A stretch of DNA of 35,972 nt from STC-113 sp964618565 (GCA_964618565.1 CAZUBA010000020.1:1-35972), one strand, 5' to 3'; positions 1-9,422 are shown, counted from the first letter of the stretch. Translations and numbers: made by a program. Notes: a model not told the origin generated them from the sequence alone.

Positions 1-2568
1 CTTAGTTCAGTTGAACTTAAGAAAGCTGGTCTTTCTACAGTTTCTTCTTCTACTAGAATCTGGTTTGAAAAGGATGGTCTAAGACTATCTGGTAAAGCTT
101 CGTTCACTTCTGAGGGTAATGCTATCGTTTCTTTTGCTCCATCTCTAGTTATTAAAGCTGGTGCAACTGAGTCTCTAGATCTTTATGTTCAATTAGCTGA
201 CATTGTTTCTGGTACTGATTACCAATTCGTATCTGGAAACATCTTGAGTTCTGCTCAAAATGTTGGTGGTGCATTCATGACTCCAGTTCTAAGAACTGCT
301 AATTACACTGTTGCAACATTCACTGCTGATAGAGCATCTAGCGATGCTTCATACAAAGCATCAAACGACCTTGTTGAACTTGGTGCTTTCAAAATCACTG
401 CTACTAAAACAGGTTCTGTAACTGAAACAAGAGATGAAAAACTTCAATCAATTACTCTTTACCAATCTGGTACTGCTAACCTATCTAACCTATCTAATAT
501 CGTTCTAGTAAGAAACGGTCAAGTTGTTTCTTCTGGATCAGCTGTAGCTGCTAAATCTCTTACTTTCGTTGTTAACGATATTGTTAAAGATGGTTCTACT
601 GCTACTTACTACATTAAAGCTAATATCAATAATGTAGAAAACAATACTGATACTTACCAATTCTACCTAAAAAATACTTCTGACATCAGCATAATCGAAG
701 CTAATTCTGGTTTCCGCGCTAATGCAGACGCTGCTACTGAAGCTTCTAGATTCACTGCTCCTCTATACTCAGTAACTGGTGGTGATGTTAAATTCGAAAG
801 AGACACTTCTGTTGCTCTTTCTGCTAACTACGCTCCAGGATCTGACAATGTAGTTCTTATGCAAGGTACAATCACTGCTAAGAACGCTGTTACTCTTGAA
901 AATCCTAGAATTACTATCAGCAACCTTACTGGTACTGGTAACCTTTCTAATTACTTCAATACAATTTACCTTACAATAGGTAATTCAGTTTTCTCTGCTA
1001 CTGCAGTAGGAACTGCTAGTTCTACTATTGATTTCAATGGTTCTGTTACTGTTAGCGGAACTGCTCAGGTTAAAATTTACGGTACTCTAAAAAGTACTAC
1101 TAATATGCCTGATACTACAATCAAATTAGATGATCTAAGACTTAGCTCATTTATTGGTGTAAATCAATATACTGCTAATCAAAATACTCTTTCTTCTGCT
1201 GTTGGTTCTATTCCTGGAATTAGTGTTTCAGTTGCAAATACTGCCCTAAACGTTACTCGTAATGATGGTCTTGGAGCTACTAGCCTAGCTGCTGGTTCTA
1301 AAGTTGTTACTGTTTATGGTGCTCAAATTTCTTCTTCAAGAGGAAATCCAGTTACTGTTTCAAGCGCAAGCTTTACTTTCACTGGTTCTAACCTTTCTAC
1401 TTCTACTGGTTTCCTAAATAATGCATTCGCTACTCTATACGTAGATGGTGTTGCTATTACTTCTAAGACTGTAGATACATTAAGCGCAATCAGATTTGAT
1501 GGTCTTAATGCTACTGTTACTCCTACTAAAGCTGTAAATCTAGTTGTAAAAGTAGATTTCGCTGATACGTTTGCTGCTGGTACATTCATTGCTAACCTTA
1601 CTGATCTTACTGCTGTTGATGCAGTTAGCTCTAAGGATATCACTCTTGCATCATTCCCTGCAGGTGCTGTATTTACTGTTCAAGCTGCTGGTGCAACTTT
1701 CACAGTATCTGATGCAAATCCTCAAGCTAGCCTATTTCTAGCTGGAAGCACAAACAATAAACTATTTGCTGTTAAAGTTACTGCTAATAATGACAATGTA
1801 AACCTTAAGACATTATCTCTTACAGGTACTAGTCTTGATAGCTTCACTAGCTTCAAACTATATGACTCTGCTGGTAACCTAGTTGCTAATTCATCTACTG
1901 CTACTGCTACTGCTCTAGTTTTCGATAATATCGATGCTGCAAAATCTACAGTTGCTCAAGATAAATCAGTTAGCTTCTATGTTTCTGCTGACGCTAACAC
2001 TAATACTGATATCAGTGGAGTAGTTGTTACTCTTCCTGCTGGTACTGGTTCAGTTGTTATTCGTGGAAGCAATGGACTAGAAATCAGCCCTACTGTAACT
2101 GCATTGTCTTCAAACAGCCATGCTGTTGCTCAAAACACTGCTGTAATCGCAAAAGCTGCTAATCCTTCTAAGGAACTTACAACTAGCGCTCTAAGATTTA
2201 CAGTTGCTGCTTCTGGTAAAAACCAAGTTACTCTTTCTAGCCTTTCTGGTTCAGTACAACTTTCTGGTTATACTGGTGCTACTAATGTTAGCATCTATAA
2301 AGATTCTATAAGCGCTGGAAACCTTGCGTTTACTGGAGTTGTTGGTTCTGCTCAAACATATACTGCTACTGCAAATGCTAAGAACACTGTTGATGCTAAT
2401 TCTACTGCTACGTATATCCTAGTAGTTGAAGGTGCTATCGGTGATCCTGCTTCACCATCTGGTGTTAAGGATTGGACAGCTTCTCTAACAAATGTAATAC
2501 TTGGTGGTTCTATTAGTGCTGCTTCTTACTACAATGTTGGTCAATTCCCAATTACTGAAGTTAAATAA
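1..2568 (+). CDS. Large beta-rich surface (S-layer-like) protein, 5' end outside window
   Basis: The frame is open from the first base to TAA at 2566-2568, giving at least 855 residues; the start and any signal peptide lie upstream. The protein is rich in Ala, Ser, Thr, Val, Asn and Gly, has almost no Cys, and contains successive blocks of alternating hydrophobic/polar residues typical of stacked Ig-like or fibronectin-like beta domains. This fits an exported cell-surface or S-layer-like protein, but no named domain, sortase motif or C-terminal membrane anchor is visible. Codon use differs sharply from the neighbours: GCT, ACT, TCT, GTT and GGT/GGA dominate, and glycine is never written as TGA although nearly every other gene here uses TGA heavily. 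That looks like selection for very high expression. A strong terminator follows. The functional call is inference from composition. Confidence 0.75.
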   Translation, partial: LSSVELKKAGLSTVSSSTRIWFEKDGLRLSGKASFTSEGNAIVSFAPSLVIKAGATESLDLYVQLADIVSGTDYQFVSGNILSSAQNVGGAFMTPVLRTANYTVATFTADRASSDASYKASNDLVELGAFKITATKTGSVTETRDEKLQSITLYQSGTANLSNLSNIVLVRNGQVVSSGSAVAAKSLTFVVNDIVKDGSTATYYIKANINNVENNTDTYQFYLKNTSDISIIEANSGFRANADAATEASRFTAPLYSVTGGDVKFERDTSVALSANYAPGSDNVVLMQGTITAKNAVTLENPRITISNLTGTGNLSNYFNTIYLTIGNSVFSATAVGTASSTIDFNGSVTVSGTAQVKIYGTLKSTTNMPDTTIKLDDLRLSSFIGVNQYTANQNTLSSAVGSIPGISVSVANTALNVTRNDGLGATSLAAGSKVVTVYGAQISSSRGNPVTVSSASFTFTGSNLSTSTGFLNNAFATLYVDGVAITSKTVDTLSAIRFDGLNATVTPTKAVNLVVKVDFADTFAAGTFIANLTDLTAVDAVSSKDITLASFPAGAVFTVQAAGATFTVSDANPQASLFLAGSTNNKLFAVKVTANNDNVNLKTLSLTGTSLDSFTSFKLYDSAGNLVANSSTATATALVFDNIDAAKSTVAQDKSVSFYVSADANTNTDISGVVVTLPAGTGSVVIRGSNGLEISPTVTALSSNSHAVAQNTAVIAKAANPSKELTTSALRFTVAASGKNQVTLSSLSGSVQLSGYTGATNVSIYKDSISAGNLAFTGVVGSAQTYTATANAKNTVDANSTATYILVVEGAIGDPASPSGVKDWTASLTNVILGGSISAASYYNVGQFPITEVK

Positions 2569-2600
2569 TTGATTCATTTCAATCATTGAAACTAAGTTTT

Positions 2601-2634
2601 AAAAAATCCCTCCGATTAATCGGAGGGATTTTTT
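2601..2634 (+). terminator. Rho-independent terminator of the surface-protein gene
   Basis: A 14-bp stem, AAAAAATCCCTCCG paired with CGGAGGGATTTTTT, encloses the six-base loop ATTAAT and runs into a T tract. It lies 33 bases after the surface-protein stop codon. Confidence 0.92.
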
Positions 2635-3026
2635 TGTGTGTGGATTGTGAGAAATACGTGGAAATATTGCGGAGATGCTTGATATTTAAAATTTATAGGT
2701 AATATTACTTATGTACTGGCATATATCAAATATGAACAGGTTGCAGCAGCACATGCAATTCTTTTAAATACAACTATCATAGAATGCTTAGAATATATTC
2801 TAAGATGAGAATAGATTTATTAACTGCCAGTGTTTCATTCAATATAAAGATAAATTTAAAAGAAAGGAGCGAAAAAAAGTCCGAGGTTCTAGGCCTCGAA
2901 CCAACTACTTTTCAAGCCCGGGCTCGAGCCCGGGCTTGTTTTATTTTTTCTGTTATTTTTCAATATTTTTCTTTTAGTGTATGTCTAAAATACATCAAGT
3001 ATATATCACTCTAATCAAGCAATACA
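2635..3026. other. Intergenic region rich in palindromes, upstream of the transposase
   Basis: No convincing gene was seen here. It holds an 18-bp perfect palindrome at 2787-2804 (CTTAGAATATATTCTAAG), an imperfect palindrome at 2884-2901 (GGTTCTAGGCCTCGAACC), and the first full copy of the GC-rich 26-bp palindrome at 2913-2938, followed by a T-rich tract. A 58-codon frame (2638-2814) can be read with TGA as Gly but has no other support. Confidence 0.6.
2913..2938. repeat. 26-bp perfect palindrome (REP-like), copy 1
   Basis: The sequence is CAAGCCCGGGCTC followed by its exact reverse complement. It consists of two copies of the self-palindromic decamer AGCCCGGGCT joined by CG, with CA/TG flanks. 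It is strikingly GC-rich for this genome. It lies 88 bases upstream of the transposase start, mirrored by copy 2 downstream, the arrangement seen for REP/RAYT elements. Confidence 0.9.
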
Positions 3027-3232
3027 ATGCCTTCTAGAAAAACACCATTATTTTCCAATTATAGATACCACGTATATAATCGTGGCTTTAAGAAGCAGAG
3101 AGTCTTAACGATAATAAAGATTATTTAAGATTCTTGAATTCAATTGAAAGATATCTGAAAGACTTTCCTGATATAAAACTTGTTTCTTTCAGTCTCTTAC
3201 CGAATCACTTCCATTTTATTTTATATCTAGAG

Positions 3233-3243
3233 AAGCCCGGGCT
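3233..3243. repeat. Half-copy of the palindromic repeat inside the transposase gene
   Basis: AAGCCCGGGCT matches one arm of the 26-bp palindrome. It encodes EKPGL just after the HUH motif, similar to the KPGLEPGL encoded by full copies. It may be a remnant of insertion or chance resemblance. Confidence 0.5.
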
Positions 3244-3579
3244 GCAGATATCTGGCTTCATGAGAAAGATTCAACAATCGTACGCAACTTATTATAGATA
3301 TAAATACTGCCACGAATTCAATCAGACCTTTAAGTTTGAGTGAAGATTTAAAGCAAAGGCACTTTGTGATGAGGCATATTTCAACATGTGTCAGTCTTAT
3401 GTGAACTTCAATGCAGTCAAGCATGGATTAGTTAAAGATATCAGACATTGGCCCTATAGCAGCATCCATAATATTTTAGATACCGGAAAAGATCCTGTTA
3501 TAAATTTTGGATTAGAATGATACTCTTTGGATTTAAAAGAAGATATTGAACTACAGGACGATTGATTGTCTTGAATAAA

Positions 3580-3605
3580 CAAGCCCGGGCTCGAGCCCGG
3601 GCTTG
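3580..3605. repeat. 26-bp perfect palindrome (REP-like), copy 2, possible bidirectional terminator
   Basis: Identical to copy 1. It lies within the last codons of the transposase frame and 13 bases from the mnmA stop on the other strand, so its very stable hairpin stands between two convergent genes and could end transcription from both sides, although no long T tract follows. Confidence 0.9.
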
Positions 3606-3617
3606 ATGTTGATTAAT

Positions 3618-4691
3618 TTACTCAATAATCCCGCTTCAGATCAGCTCATCGCCAATATATGCGGCCAAAGTCTGCCCAGATGCTATTGCCCTTTGATTAT
3701 TGTCGAATAAAGCGCTTATTTGTTTTTTTCCGATTGCTGATAGCCTGACTCCCTGATCGGCTTGCCTATAGCGAATTTTTGCTGTGCAATCCAATGGGAA
3801 GCCATATTCTTTACTGACCCAATGCCAATTTCTCAATAATAGCGAATTTGAGTATAATTCAAGATCGTTTTCATTTCAGACAACTACTTCATTTTTCTCG
3901 ACATCTTTCTTGACAACGAACAAAGCGGGTCAGCCTCAGATATTGATTCATTTTCTTTGTCAGATGGTAAAATACCAAGCTCAATTATGTTCGCCAAGGA
4001 TATGTCAAGAAGTGTCCACAATATTTCACTTTTTTGTAGGAATCTTCTTCTCCAGGAATTTATGCATATCTACTTTTCCAACAAAACATATTCATTGAGA
4101 ATCTTTTCTTTTTGCATTAGGAAGACCTATTTCTTCTGCGATTTTCCTTACCTCGGGCTTTTCGAGGTTTCAAATAGGAAATAATGATTTTGATAATTGG
4201 TATTGGTTAAGTCAAGCCAGAAAATATGATTGATCTTTATTTGGATCAAGTCATTTTAGTAAGCTATAATGTTTGTCTCAGTTTTCAGCCCACAGTTCTC
4301 AGTTCTCTTCTATGCGGGCATAATGTCCTGTTGCTATATAATCAAATCATAGCTTCATCGCCTTGTCTAGGAATAGTTTGAATTTGATTTCTGAGTTGCA
4401 GAGAATATCAGGATTTGGGGTGATTCATGATTTGTATCATTCATATATATATTCAACTACTTTTGCATTATATTCCTCCCTGAAATCAAAGATTATAAAT
4501 TCCTTGATTCACAAGTGCTGAGCAACTTTTATGGCCTCATCTCTGTCTTCTTTCGTTGGACAATCTTCTGTTGTTGACACATAATTCTTCATGAATCAAG
4601 CAACAACCTCATAACCCTCTTTCTGAAGAAGGTGGGCACCTACGGCACTGTCTACTCATCATGATAGTCATAATAATACTCTTTTTTTCAT
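3618..4691 (-). CDS. mnmA: tRNA-specific 2-thiouridylase MnmA
   Basis: The enzyme thiolates U34 of tRNA Lys, Glu and Gln in the cytoplasm, using ATP and a persulfide sulfur relay. The 357-residue length is normal for the family. The N-terminal PP-loop is MKKRVLLGLSGGVDS (residues 1-15), in which Gly8, Gly11 and Gly12 are TGA codons. The two active-site cysteines sit in TPNPDILCN and in SQGICFVG, followed by FTIGQRKG and the C-terminal beta-barrel motif AKIRYRQ. A TGA near the end is Gly, and the true stop is TAA (3618-3620). It is the last gene of the minus-strand ABC ATPase - nucleotidase - mnmA group, 78 bases after the nucleotidase gene. Its end nearly touches the convergent transposase remnant. 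Confidence 0.97.
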
Positions 4692-4769
4692 ATTGATATT
4701 GTTTTAATAATTTGTGGGATTTTTATTATATGACTTTATTTGTCTAAAATGTCAGATATCTTGTCGTAC

Positions 4770-5372
4770 TTAAAATATTTCTTGCCACGAATCAATTCGT
4801 TTTATACATGGGTGATCAACTGTATGATTCTGGTTCCAGGGTCTATTAAAAAGATAGCATTTTATTCAGTTTTCAGCCAGTTCGAGTACATTGTCCGCGT
4901 TATCTTCTATCATGAGCTCAATTCAATGCCTTTTGCATACCTCTGATTTTTTGATGTGGGCTCATTTTAATCCTCATGTAAAATGAAGTCAAGAAAAATA
5001 TATATCCGGATAACTCTTTTCCAGCCAATTCAGGGTATAATCCCTTAATGATTCATTTCTTGCTGTAATGAGAATGAACTCATATCATTCCCGTGATAGC
5101 TTCCTGAGGCTTTCTTCGCTTCATTCGATAGTTTTCATGGACTTTCATATATGAGAGTCAGAGAAAGCCCTCCACAAAGCATAAACGCCATCTTCGTCTA
5201 TATTCTTCGATTTGAAAGCCTTGAGTTCGTGCGCCCTATATTCAGTGAATTCATCATACTGCATGTCTATATCGTGGTCTTCCCGAATGAAATCCAAAAA
5301 GCTCCTGACAGTCAGACTCAGTACATCATCTATGTCTATTGCAATCTTTTTGGATGCAAGTTCTTTTAGCAT
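4770..5372 (-). CDS. HAD-superfamily phosphatase, 5'(3')-deoxyribonucleotidase-like
   Basis: A 200-residue protein with HAD motif I as IDIDDVL (D13 nucleophile, D15 acid), motif II in FILITARNES, a lysine in the GGLKGAHIKKSEV segment and motif IV as IEDNADNV. The order and the short helical cap match the NT5C/5'(3')-deoxyribonucleotidase-like branch of cytoplasmic HAD phosphatases; the true substrate cannot be told. Seven or more TGA codons read as Gly, and the stop is TAA at 4770-4772. The start ATG lies two bases past the stop of the ABC ATPase gene, so the two are surely cotranscribed. Confidence 0.85.
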
Positions 5373-5373
5373 G

Positions 5374-6114
5374 TTATTTTATTTCTAATACCTCGTCTCA
5401 AATATGTTCTTTTATTTTTTCTATGAATATATCTTCAAGCGGAGCTGTAAGATTTTTTATCTTATCTTCCGCTATAAGATGTCATTTGTTTATTATGGCG
5501 AATCTGTCGCAAATTGATTCGACATCAGATAAGATATGAGTATTGAAAAATACTGTAGTTCAATTCTTCTTAAGATCAAGTATCAGATCTTTTACCATTT
5601 TTCTTCCAAGAGGATCCAATCAGCTCATCGGCTCATCTAGAAAAACTATCTTGGGTTCATTTAATATGGCTTGAGCAAGTCATATTCTCTGGAGCATTCA
5701 CTTCGAATATTTTGCCAATAGCTTATTGCCTGAATCCTTGAGTCCAACTTTGTCCAATAAATCATTTACTCTGTCGTCCATTTCTGACTTGGGAATATTG
5801 AAAAATCATGCATTGAATTTCAAGAATTCGCGTCATGTAAGGTATTTATACAGATATGTGTTTTCTGGCATGAATCAAATTTGGGCCTTTATGCCATTGT
5901 CTAGTTTGTTGCTTCAAAGTATTTCAATCGTTCAGTTTTCAGGTTTTATGAGTCATAGGATGCATTTCATCGTGGTTGTTTTTCCTGCTCAATTCGGCCC
6001 CAAAAATCCGAATACTTCTCACTCTTTGATATCCAGTGATACATTGAATAATATTTGCTTGCCATCCAGATATTTGCTTATATCAGAAATAAGTAAAACA
6101 CTCTCTTTTTTCAT
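5374..6114 (-). CDS. ABC transporter ATP-binding protein (ABC-2 export type)
   Basis: This 246-residue ATPase powers a membrane permease. Walker A is GPNGAGKT (residues 39-46), the Q-loop lies in AQIGFMPEN, the signature region is YSKGMLQRIGLAQAIL, Walker B is KIVFLDEP, the D-loop is SGLDP and the switch histidine is in FFNTH. Glycines in Walker A and the D-loop are TGA. It resembles the ATPases of drug, lipid or gliding-type ABC-2 exporters (CcmA/NatA family). No permease is adjacent; the only ABC-2 permease in the window is on the other strand at 10999. It is first in the minus-strand operon, with a good promoter at 6143-6170. Confidence 0.95.
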
Positions 6115-6142
6115 ATTTTCATATTATTAAAAAACGCGAAGA

Positions 6143-6170
6143 ATTATAGGCAAAAATCTATATTTTGCAA
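6143..6170 (-). promoter_or_regulatory. Sigma70-like promoter for the ABC ATPase - nucleotidase - mnmA operon
   Basis: On the minus strand TTGCAA (6165-6170), a 16-base spacer and TATAAT (6143-6148) precede the ABC ATPase ATG by 28 bases. It is back to back with the plus-strand promoter at 6198. Confidence 0.75.
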
Positions 6171-6197
6171 CAGAAATTCAAAAATAAAAGCTAATGC

Positions 6198-6225
6198 TTG
6201 ACAATATTTAAAAAACTTTTATAAA
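6198..6225 (+). promoter_or_regulatory. Sigma70-like promoter for the radical SAM pair
   Basis: A perfect TTGACA (6198-6203), a 16-base AT-rich spacer and TATAAA (6220-6225). The start codon at 6249 follows 23 bases later. Confidence 0.8.
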
Positions 6226-6248
6226 TTAATAAATATTAATCATGTCTT

Positions 6249-7466
6249 ATGAAGTTGGATAAGTCTTTCAGTCAATTGATTCTGGATGTACATGAATTAT
6301 CTCCTCTCGAATGAATAAACAGGTGCATTTGAAGAGATTTTGTTTCTGAAAAAAAACTCAAATATCTTGCGAAAGAGGTGCAGTCTAAGATAAGGGATAT
6401 GCTTTTTATGAAGGTTATCTATGAAAAATATCCTGAGGATAATATTAAGCTTCTTCTTAAGAAAAAAATGAAGGTGAGCTTGAATTTATGAAATTTCTGC
6501 CCTCATGAATGCAGGCACTGCAGCATTGATTGAAATATGGATTGAAGCATTTTTGACTTTGAGGCCTATATGTTCTTGATGGAAAAATATTCCCAAGAAC
6601 TAAAATATGTAAATGCTTTTTTCTTTACTGGCGGAGAGCTTTTGGACAGGGAGGAACTACCCTTGATAATCGAAGAAGCACTGAAAAGATGAGTTTATGC
6701 TATAGAATTCGTTACGCGATGAGGTCTTGTTTTTCAGCCTAGGAATATAAGAAATATTATTTCCCTTAAAGAAAGATATAAGAACTTTGATTTGAATTTA
6801 GCTTTATCGATGGATAATTATTCAGAGACAAACAATAAGAAGACAAACAAATATTTGGATAGGCTGACTGAGATAATAGTTATGCAATTTGAAATCTTTA
6901 AAAAAGAATCCGTCGACTTCATATCGACCATTCCATTTGATGATGCTGAGGAGGCCAATAATGAAGTCTATAAGATTGCAAGGAAGATAAACAGGCTTTG
7001 AAACAGGTTAAAAAAAGCATGATTCAAGTTCACGAAGCATCAGCTTATTGATTGATTCGATAATTTTTATTTCGAAAAGGATTGAAGGTCTTTCACAATT
7101 TCTGTAGTTTATCAGATGCTCGTGTGATGTACGGATAAGGGCAGGAGGATCAAATGATCATGAGCTGAATTAGGTAGAGAGGATGCTTGCAGATACCTAA
7201 ATTTTTCTGAGAACTCGACATTTTATGTCGACGATGCAATGAATTTAAATTACTGCTCGAATATCTCACATTGATTCGATGATGGCAAGTGAATCATAAA
7301 TCTGATGGAGAGTCCTAAAAAAGAAGTCATTAGAATGTTTCTCCGTACAAAGCAGAGATTCTATGATTTGCTTACTTACGATGAGATTACAGAATATGTC
7401 ATCAACCCAGAAAATAAGCATTTATGCTCTAAATTAAGGCAAGAATTATCTATAATCAAAAAATAA
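6249..7466 (+). CDS. Radical SAM protein with SPASM-like C-terminus
   Basis: A 405-residue protein. Cys84, Cys88 and Cys91 in NFCPHECRHCSIDG form the CX3CX2C motif that binds the 4Fe-4S cluster of radical SAM enzymes, and FFFTGGELL (G128 G129 E130) is the SAM-binding GGE motif. The C-terminal third has further cysteines (VGCTDKG, NYCSNISHC) in a layout recalling SPASM/twitch auxiliary-cluster domains. The substrate is unknown. ATG 6249 was chosen because the ATG at 6242 runs into TAA. Many TGA codons read as Gly. The next gene overlaps its stop as TAATG and is a paralogue, so the products probably work together or on related substrates. Confidence 0.88.
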
Positions 7467-8719
7467 TGAAGACAATGCAATCAGGTGTTCCAGAATCGCT
7501 CAGGTTTATGATGGAGATCCCTTCTTGAAGGAATTATCTTGAACAATCCTTTCCTTATAGGTCTGACAAGGAATTCATAAACGGGATAACAGGCGAGGAT
7601 ATTGTCTGAAGGCTGGAGCTAGAGAAAAGTCCAAGGCTGTTGGATCTCATATCAAAAAACTTCTTTATTAAGATGCTCCTTGAGAGCCCGAACCTAGAAA
7701 ACCTTCTCCTTGGGATAGCAAAAGAATTCAGGGTCGTAAATCTTTTTATAAAAACTTGAAACAAATGCAATCATGAATGCAGCAACTATTGTTTGCTTAA
7801 GTGAAATCCGAATTGAGAAAGCATCAAATTTGAGGATTATGCAGACTTCCTGAACAAATATTCTTCTTGGCTCCATAATGTGAATTCTCTGCATTTCGTT
7901 TGACAGGAGCTTTTTCTCATGGAAAAATTCGAAGATTATCTGGAAGAGGCTCTCAAAAAATGAATCTCATATTTCAGCATAGTAACACGATGAGCTTGAA
8001 GCAAAAAAGATAATGATGACGCTCTGGCGAAATTATCTGGACTGAAACAAAGGCACCCGAACTTCAAAATGTTTTTGACGACATCATTGGACAGATATTC
8101 GACATTGAATGCCAAAGACCATGATTCGATGCTCAGAAACATCTATAATATAATCAGGGCCCATTTGTATCTCTTTTGAGAAAATATAGCGCATATCCAG
8201 TCAACAGGCTCTATTACAAGGGAAAATTGAATTCCAGAGATAAGGTATGATGATATGGAATTCATAACTAAAGACATGAATGTGATCCTGTCATATTTTG
8301 AAAAGGACTGATTGAAGCACATTGGAACCGAACTGAAACCAGGACTCATCATTTTGACTTTGAGCGATTGAAAAACGATAGAGTTGTCTTTGAGTAGAAG
8401 AAAAAATACTTATGATGAACCTGAAATCAGAGATGTTGCCGTTAGTCAGGATGAATCAGGAGGTACGATTTGCGAAATGATCAATAATCCTTTTCATGTT
8501 TTCCTTGATAAAGACTTCAACCTTCTGACATGCACCTGATTTCATAGTATGTTTTATCACAAGACCGCAAAATTTACAAATGCCATTTCAAATCCTAATG
8601 CCGATGTATTGAAAGTCCTTATGGATTCTCGCAAGAGGGCGTTTTGAATTTTTTCGTATACTGAACTTGCCGAATATTTCTGTAATCCGAAAGACATTTA
8701 TATTTGCGACAAGATTTAA
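7466..8719 (+). CDS. Divergent radical-SAM-like paralogue with CX3CX3C motif
   Basis: A 417-residue protein overlapping the stop of the previous gene by one base, so translation is probably coupled. It aligns by eye to that gene through the core: GNKCNHECSNYC against GNFCPHECRHC, then LHFVGQELF against FFFTGGELL, then FSIVTRGAG against IEFVTRGG. The cysteine triad is C101, C105, C109 (CX3CX3C, one residue longer than canonical), and the GGE motif has become GQE (146-148). The C-terminus keeps a SPASM-like FLDKDFNLLTC segment. It may be a neofunctionalised or non-catalytic partner of the first protein. Function unknown. Confidence 0.8.
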
Positions 8720-8720
8720 C

Positions 8721-8748
8721 TTGATTTCATTTTTTTAAAGATTATACT
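8721..8748 (+). promoter_or_regulatory. Candidate sigma70-like promoter for ahpC
   Basis: TTGATT (8721-8726), a 16-base spacer and TATACT (8743-8748), starting two bases after the stop of the preceding gene and 56 bases before the ahpC ATG. Confidence 0.5.
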
Positions 8749-8804
8749 GTTTGACGCGCAAACCATTTGCTTGTTTTGCATTCTAATAGTTAATAAAATC
8801 AATT

Positions 8805-9422
8805 ATGTGCGATAACTGTGAAAATAATTATGCTAAACCTGTATCTATAGATGCTGATGCTCCAAGATTTGATCTCCCAGCATACGATCCTGTCAAGGAT
8901 GAAGAAGTGTCCGTATCTCTGGAATCATTGAAATGAAAATGGACAGTATTATTTTATTATCCTGCGGATTTCACTTTCGTGTGCCCTACTGAACTTAAGG
9001 ATATGATGGAAGCAAAAAGTGAATTCGATCACCTTGGAGTAACTGTCCTGGCTGCATCTACTGACACTCAATTCTCGCACAGGGCATGGGTGAAAAACGA
9101 GAAGCTGATGAGTTGATTCCCATATCTTATGTTGGCAGATCATGCCTTATGAGTGGCCGAAGCTTATAATGTTCTTGATTATAGGACTTGACTCGCTGCA
9201 AGATGAACATTCATCATTGACCCGGATCTGATCTGCAGATGAATAGAGATAACTTCAGGGCCTCTCTGAAGAAATAGCGACGAACTTTTAAGAAAAATCA
9301 GAGCTTTGCAATACTTAAGAGCAAATCCTGGGACTGCATGTCCTGCGAAATGGGTTTTGTGAGAAAAAACATTAAATCCTTCCATAAAGATTGCCTGAGA
9401 AGTGGCTGACGCCCTCAAATAA
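8805..9422 (+). CDS. ahpC: 2-Cys peroxiredoxin (AhpC/Prx1 family)
   Basis: A cytoplasmic thiol peroxidase that reduces H2O2 and organic hydroperoxides. Of 205 residues, the peroxidatic Cys60 lies in DFTFVCPTE and the resolving Cys179 in GTACPAKW, the AhpC-type ending; the STDTQFSHRAW segment is also typical. Gly codons include many TGAs, for example in SLKGKW. An N-terminal extension with a CDNC pair (residues 2-5) precedes the usual family start. The likely electron donor is a thioredoxin system; a thioredoxin gene lies at the other end of the window. The gene is bounded by a candidate promoter and a strong terminator, so it is probably a single transcription unit. Confidence 0.96.

Larger units (their letters stand above)
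3027..3616 (+). pseudogene. IS200-like Y1/HUH transposase (RAYT type), frameshifted
   Basis: Translation from ATG 3027 gives a typical Y1 transposase N-terminus including YHVYNRG, then hits TAA at 3126. Changing frame near 3105 continues with DNKDYLRFLNSIERYL, the HUH motif in LLPNHFHF, the catalytic-tyrosine region IQQSYATYY, and a FEGRFKAKAL segment ending in VKHGLVKDIRHWPYSS, all diagnostic of the REP-associated tyrosine transposase family. One base appears lost in a T run at 3105-3106. Several in-frame TGAs read as Gly, one at the conserved Gly before RFK, so the gene has lived under code 25. The frame runs through palindrome copy 2 and stops at 3614-3616. A half palindrome lies inside at 3233-3243. 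Members of this family cut single-stranded REP hairpins; this copy is probably inactive unless the shift is an error or is bypassed. Confidence 0.85.

Noticed and set aside
1323..1643. Long antisense frame inside the surface-protein gene
   Set aside because: It is a by-product of the strong GCT/ACT/GTT codon bias on the plus strand and has no promoter or recognisable protein.
2638..2814. A 58-codon frame readable with TGA as Gly between the surface-protein terminator and the first palindrome
   Set aside because: The start would be GTG overlapping the terminator's end, and there is no promoter, no recognisable protein and no operon context.
2876..2902. tRNA-like T-arm or tRNA 3' fragment next to palindrome copy 1
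   Set aside because: The loop does not match the T-loop consensus, the stem pairs poorly as a tRNA on the minus strand, and no acceptor or anticodon arm can be built. It is better described as an imperfect palindrome.
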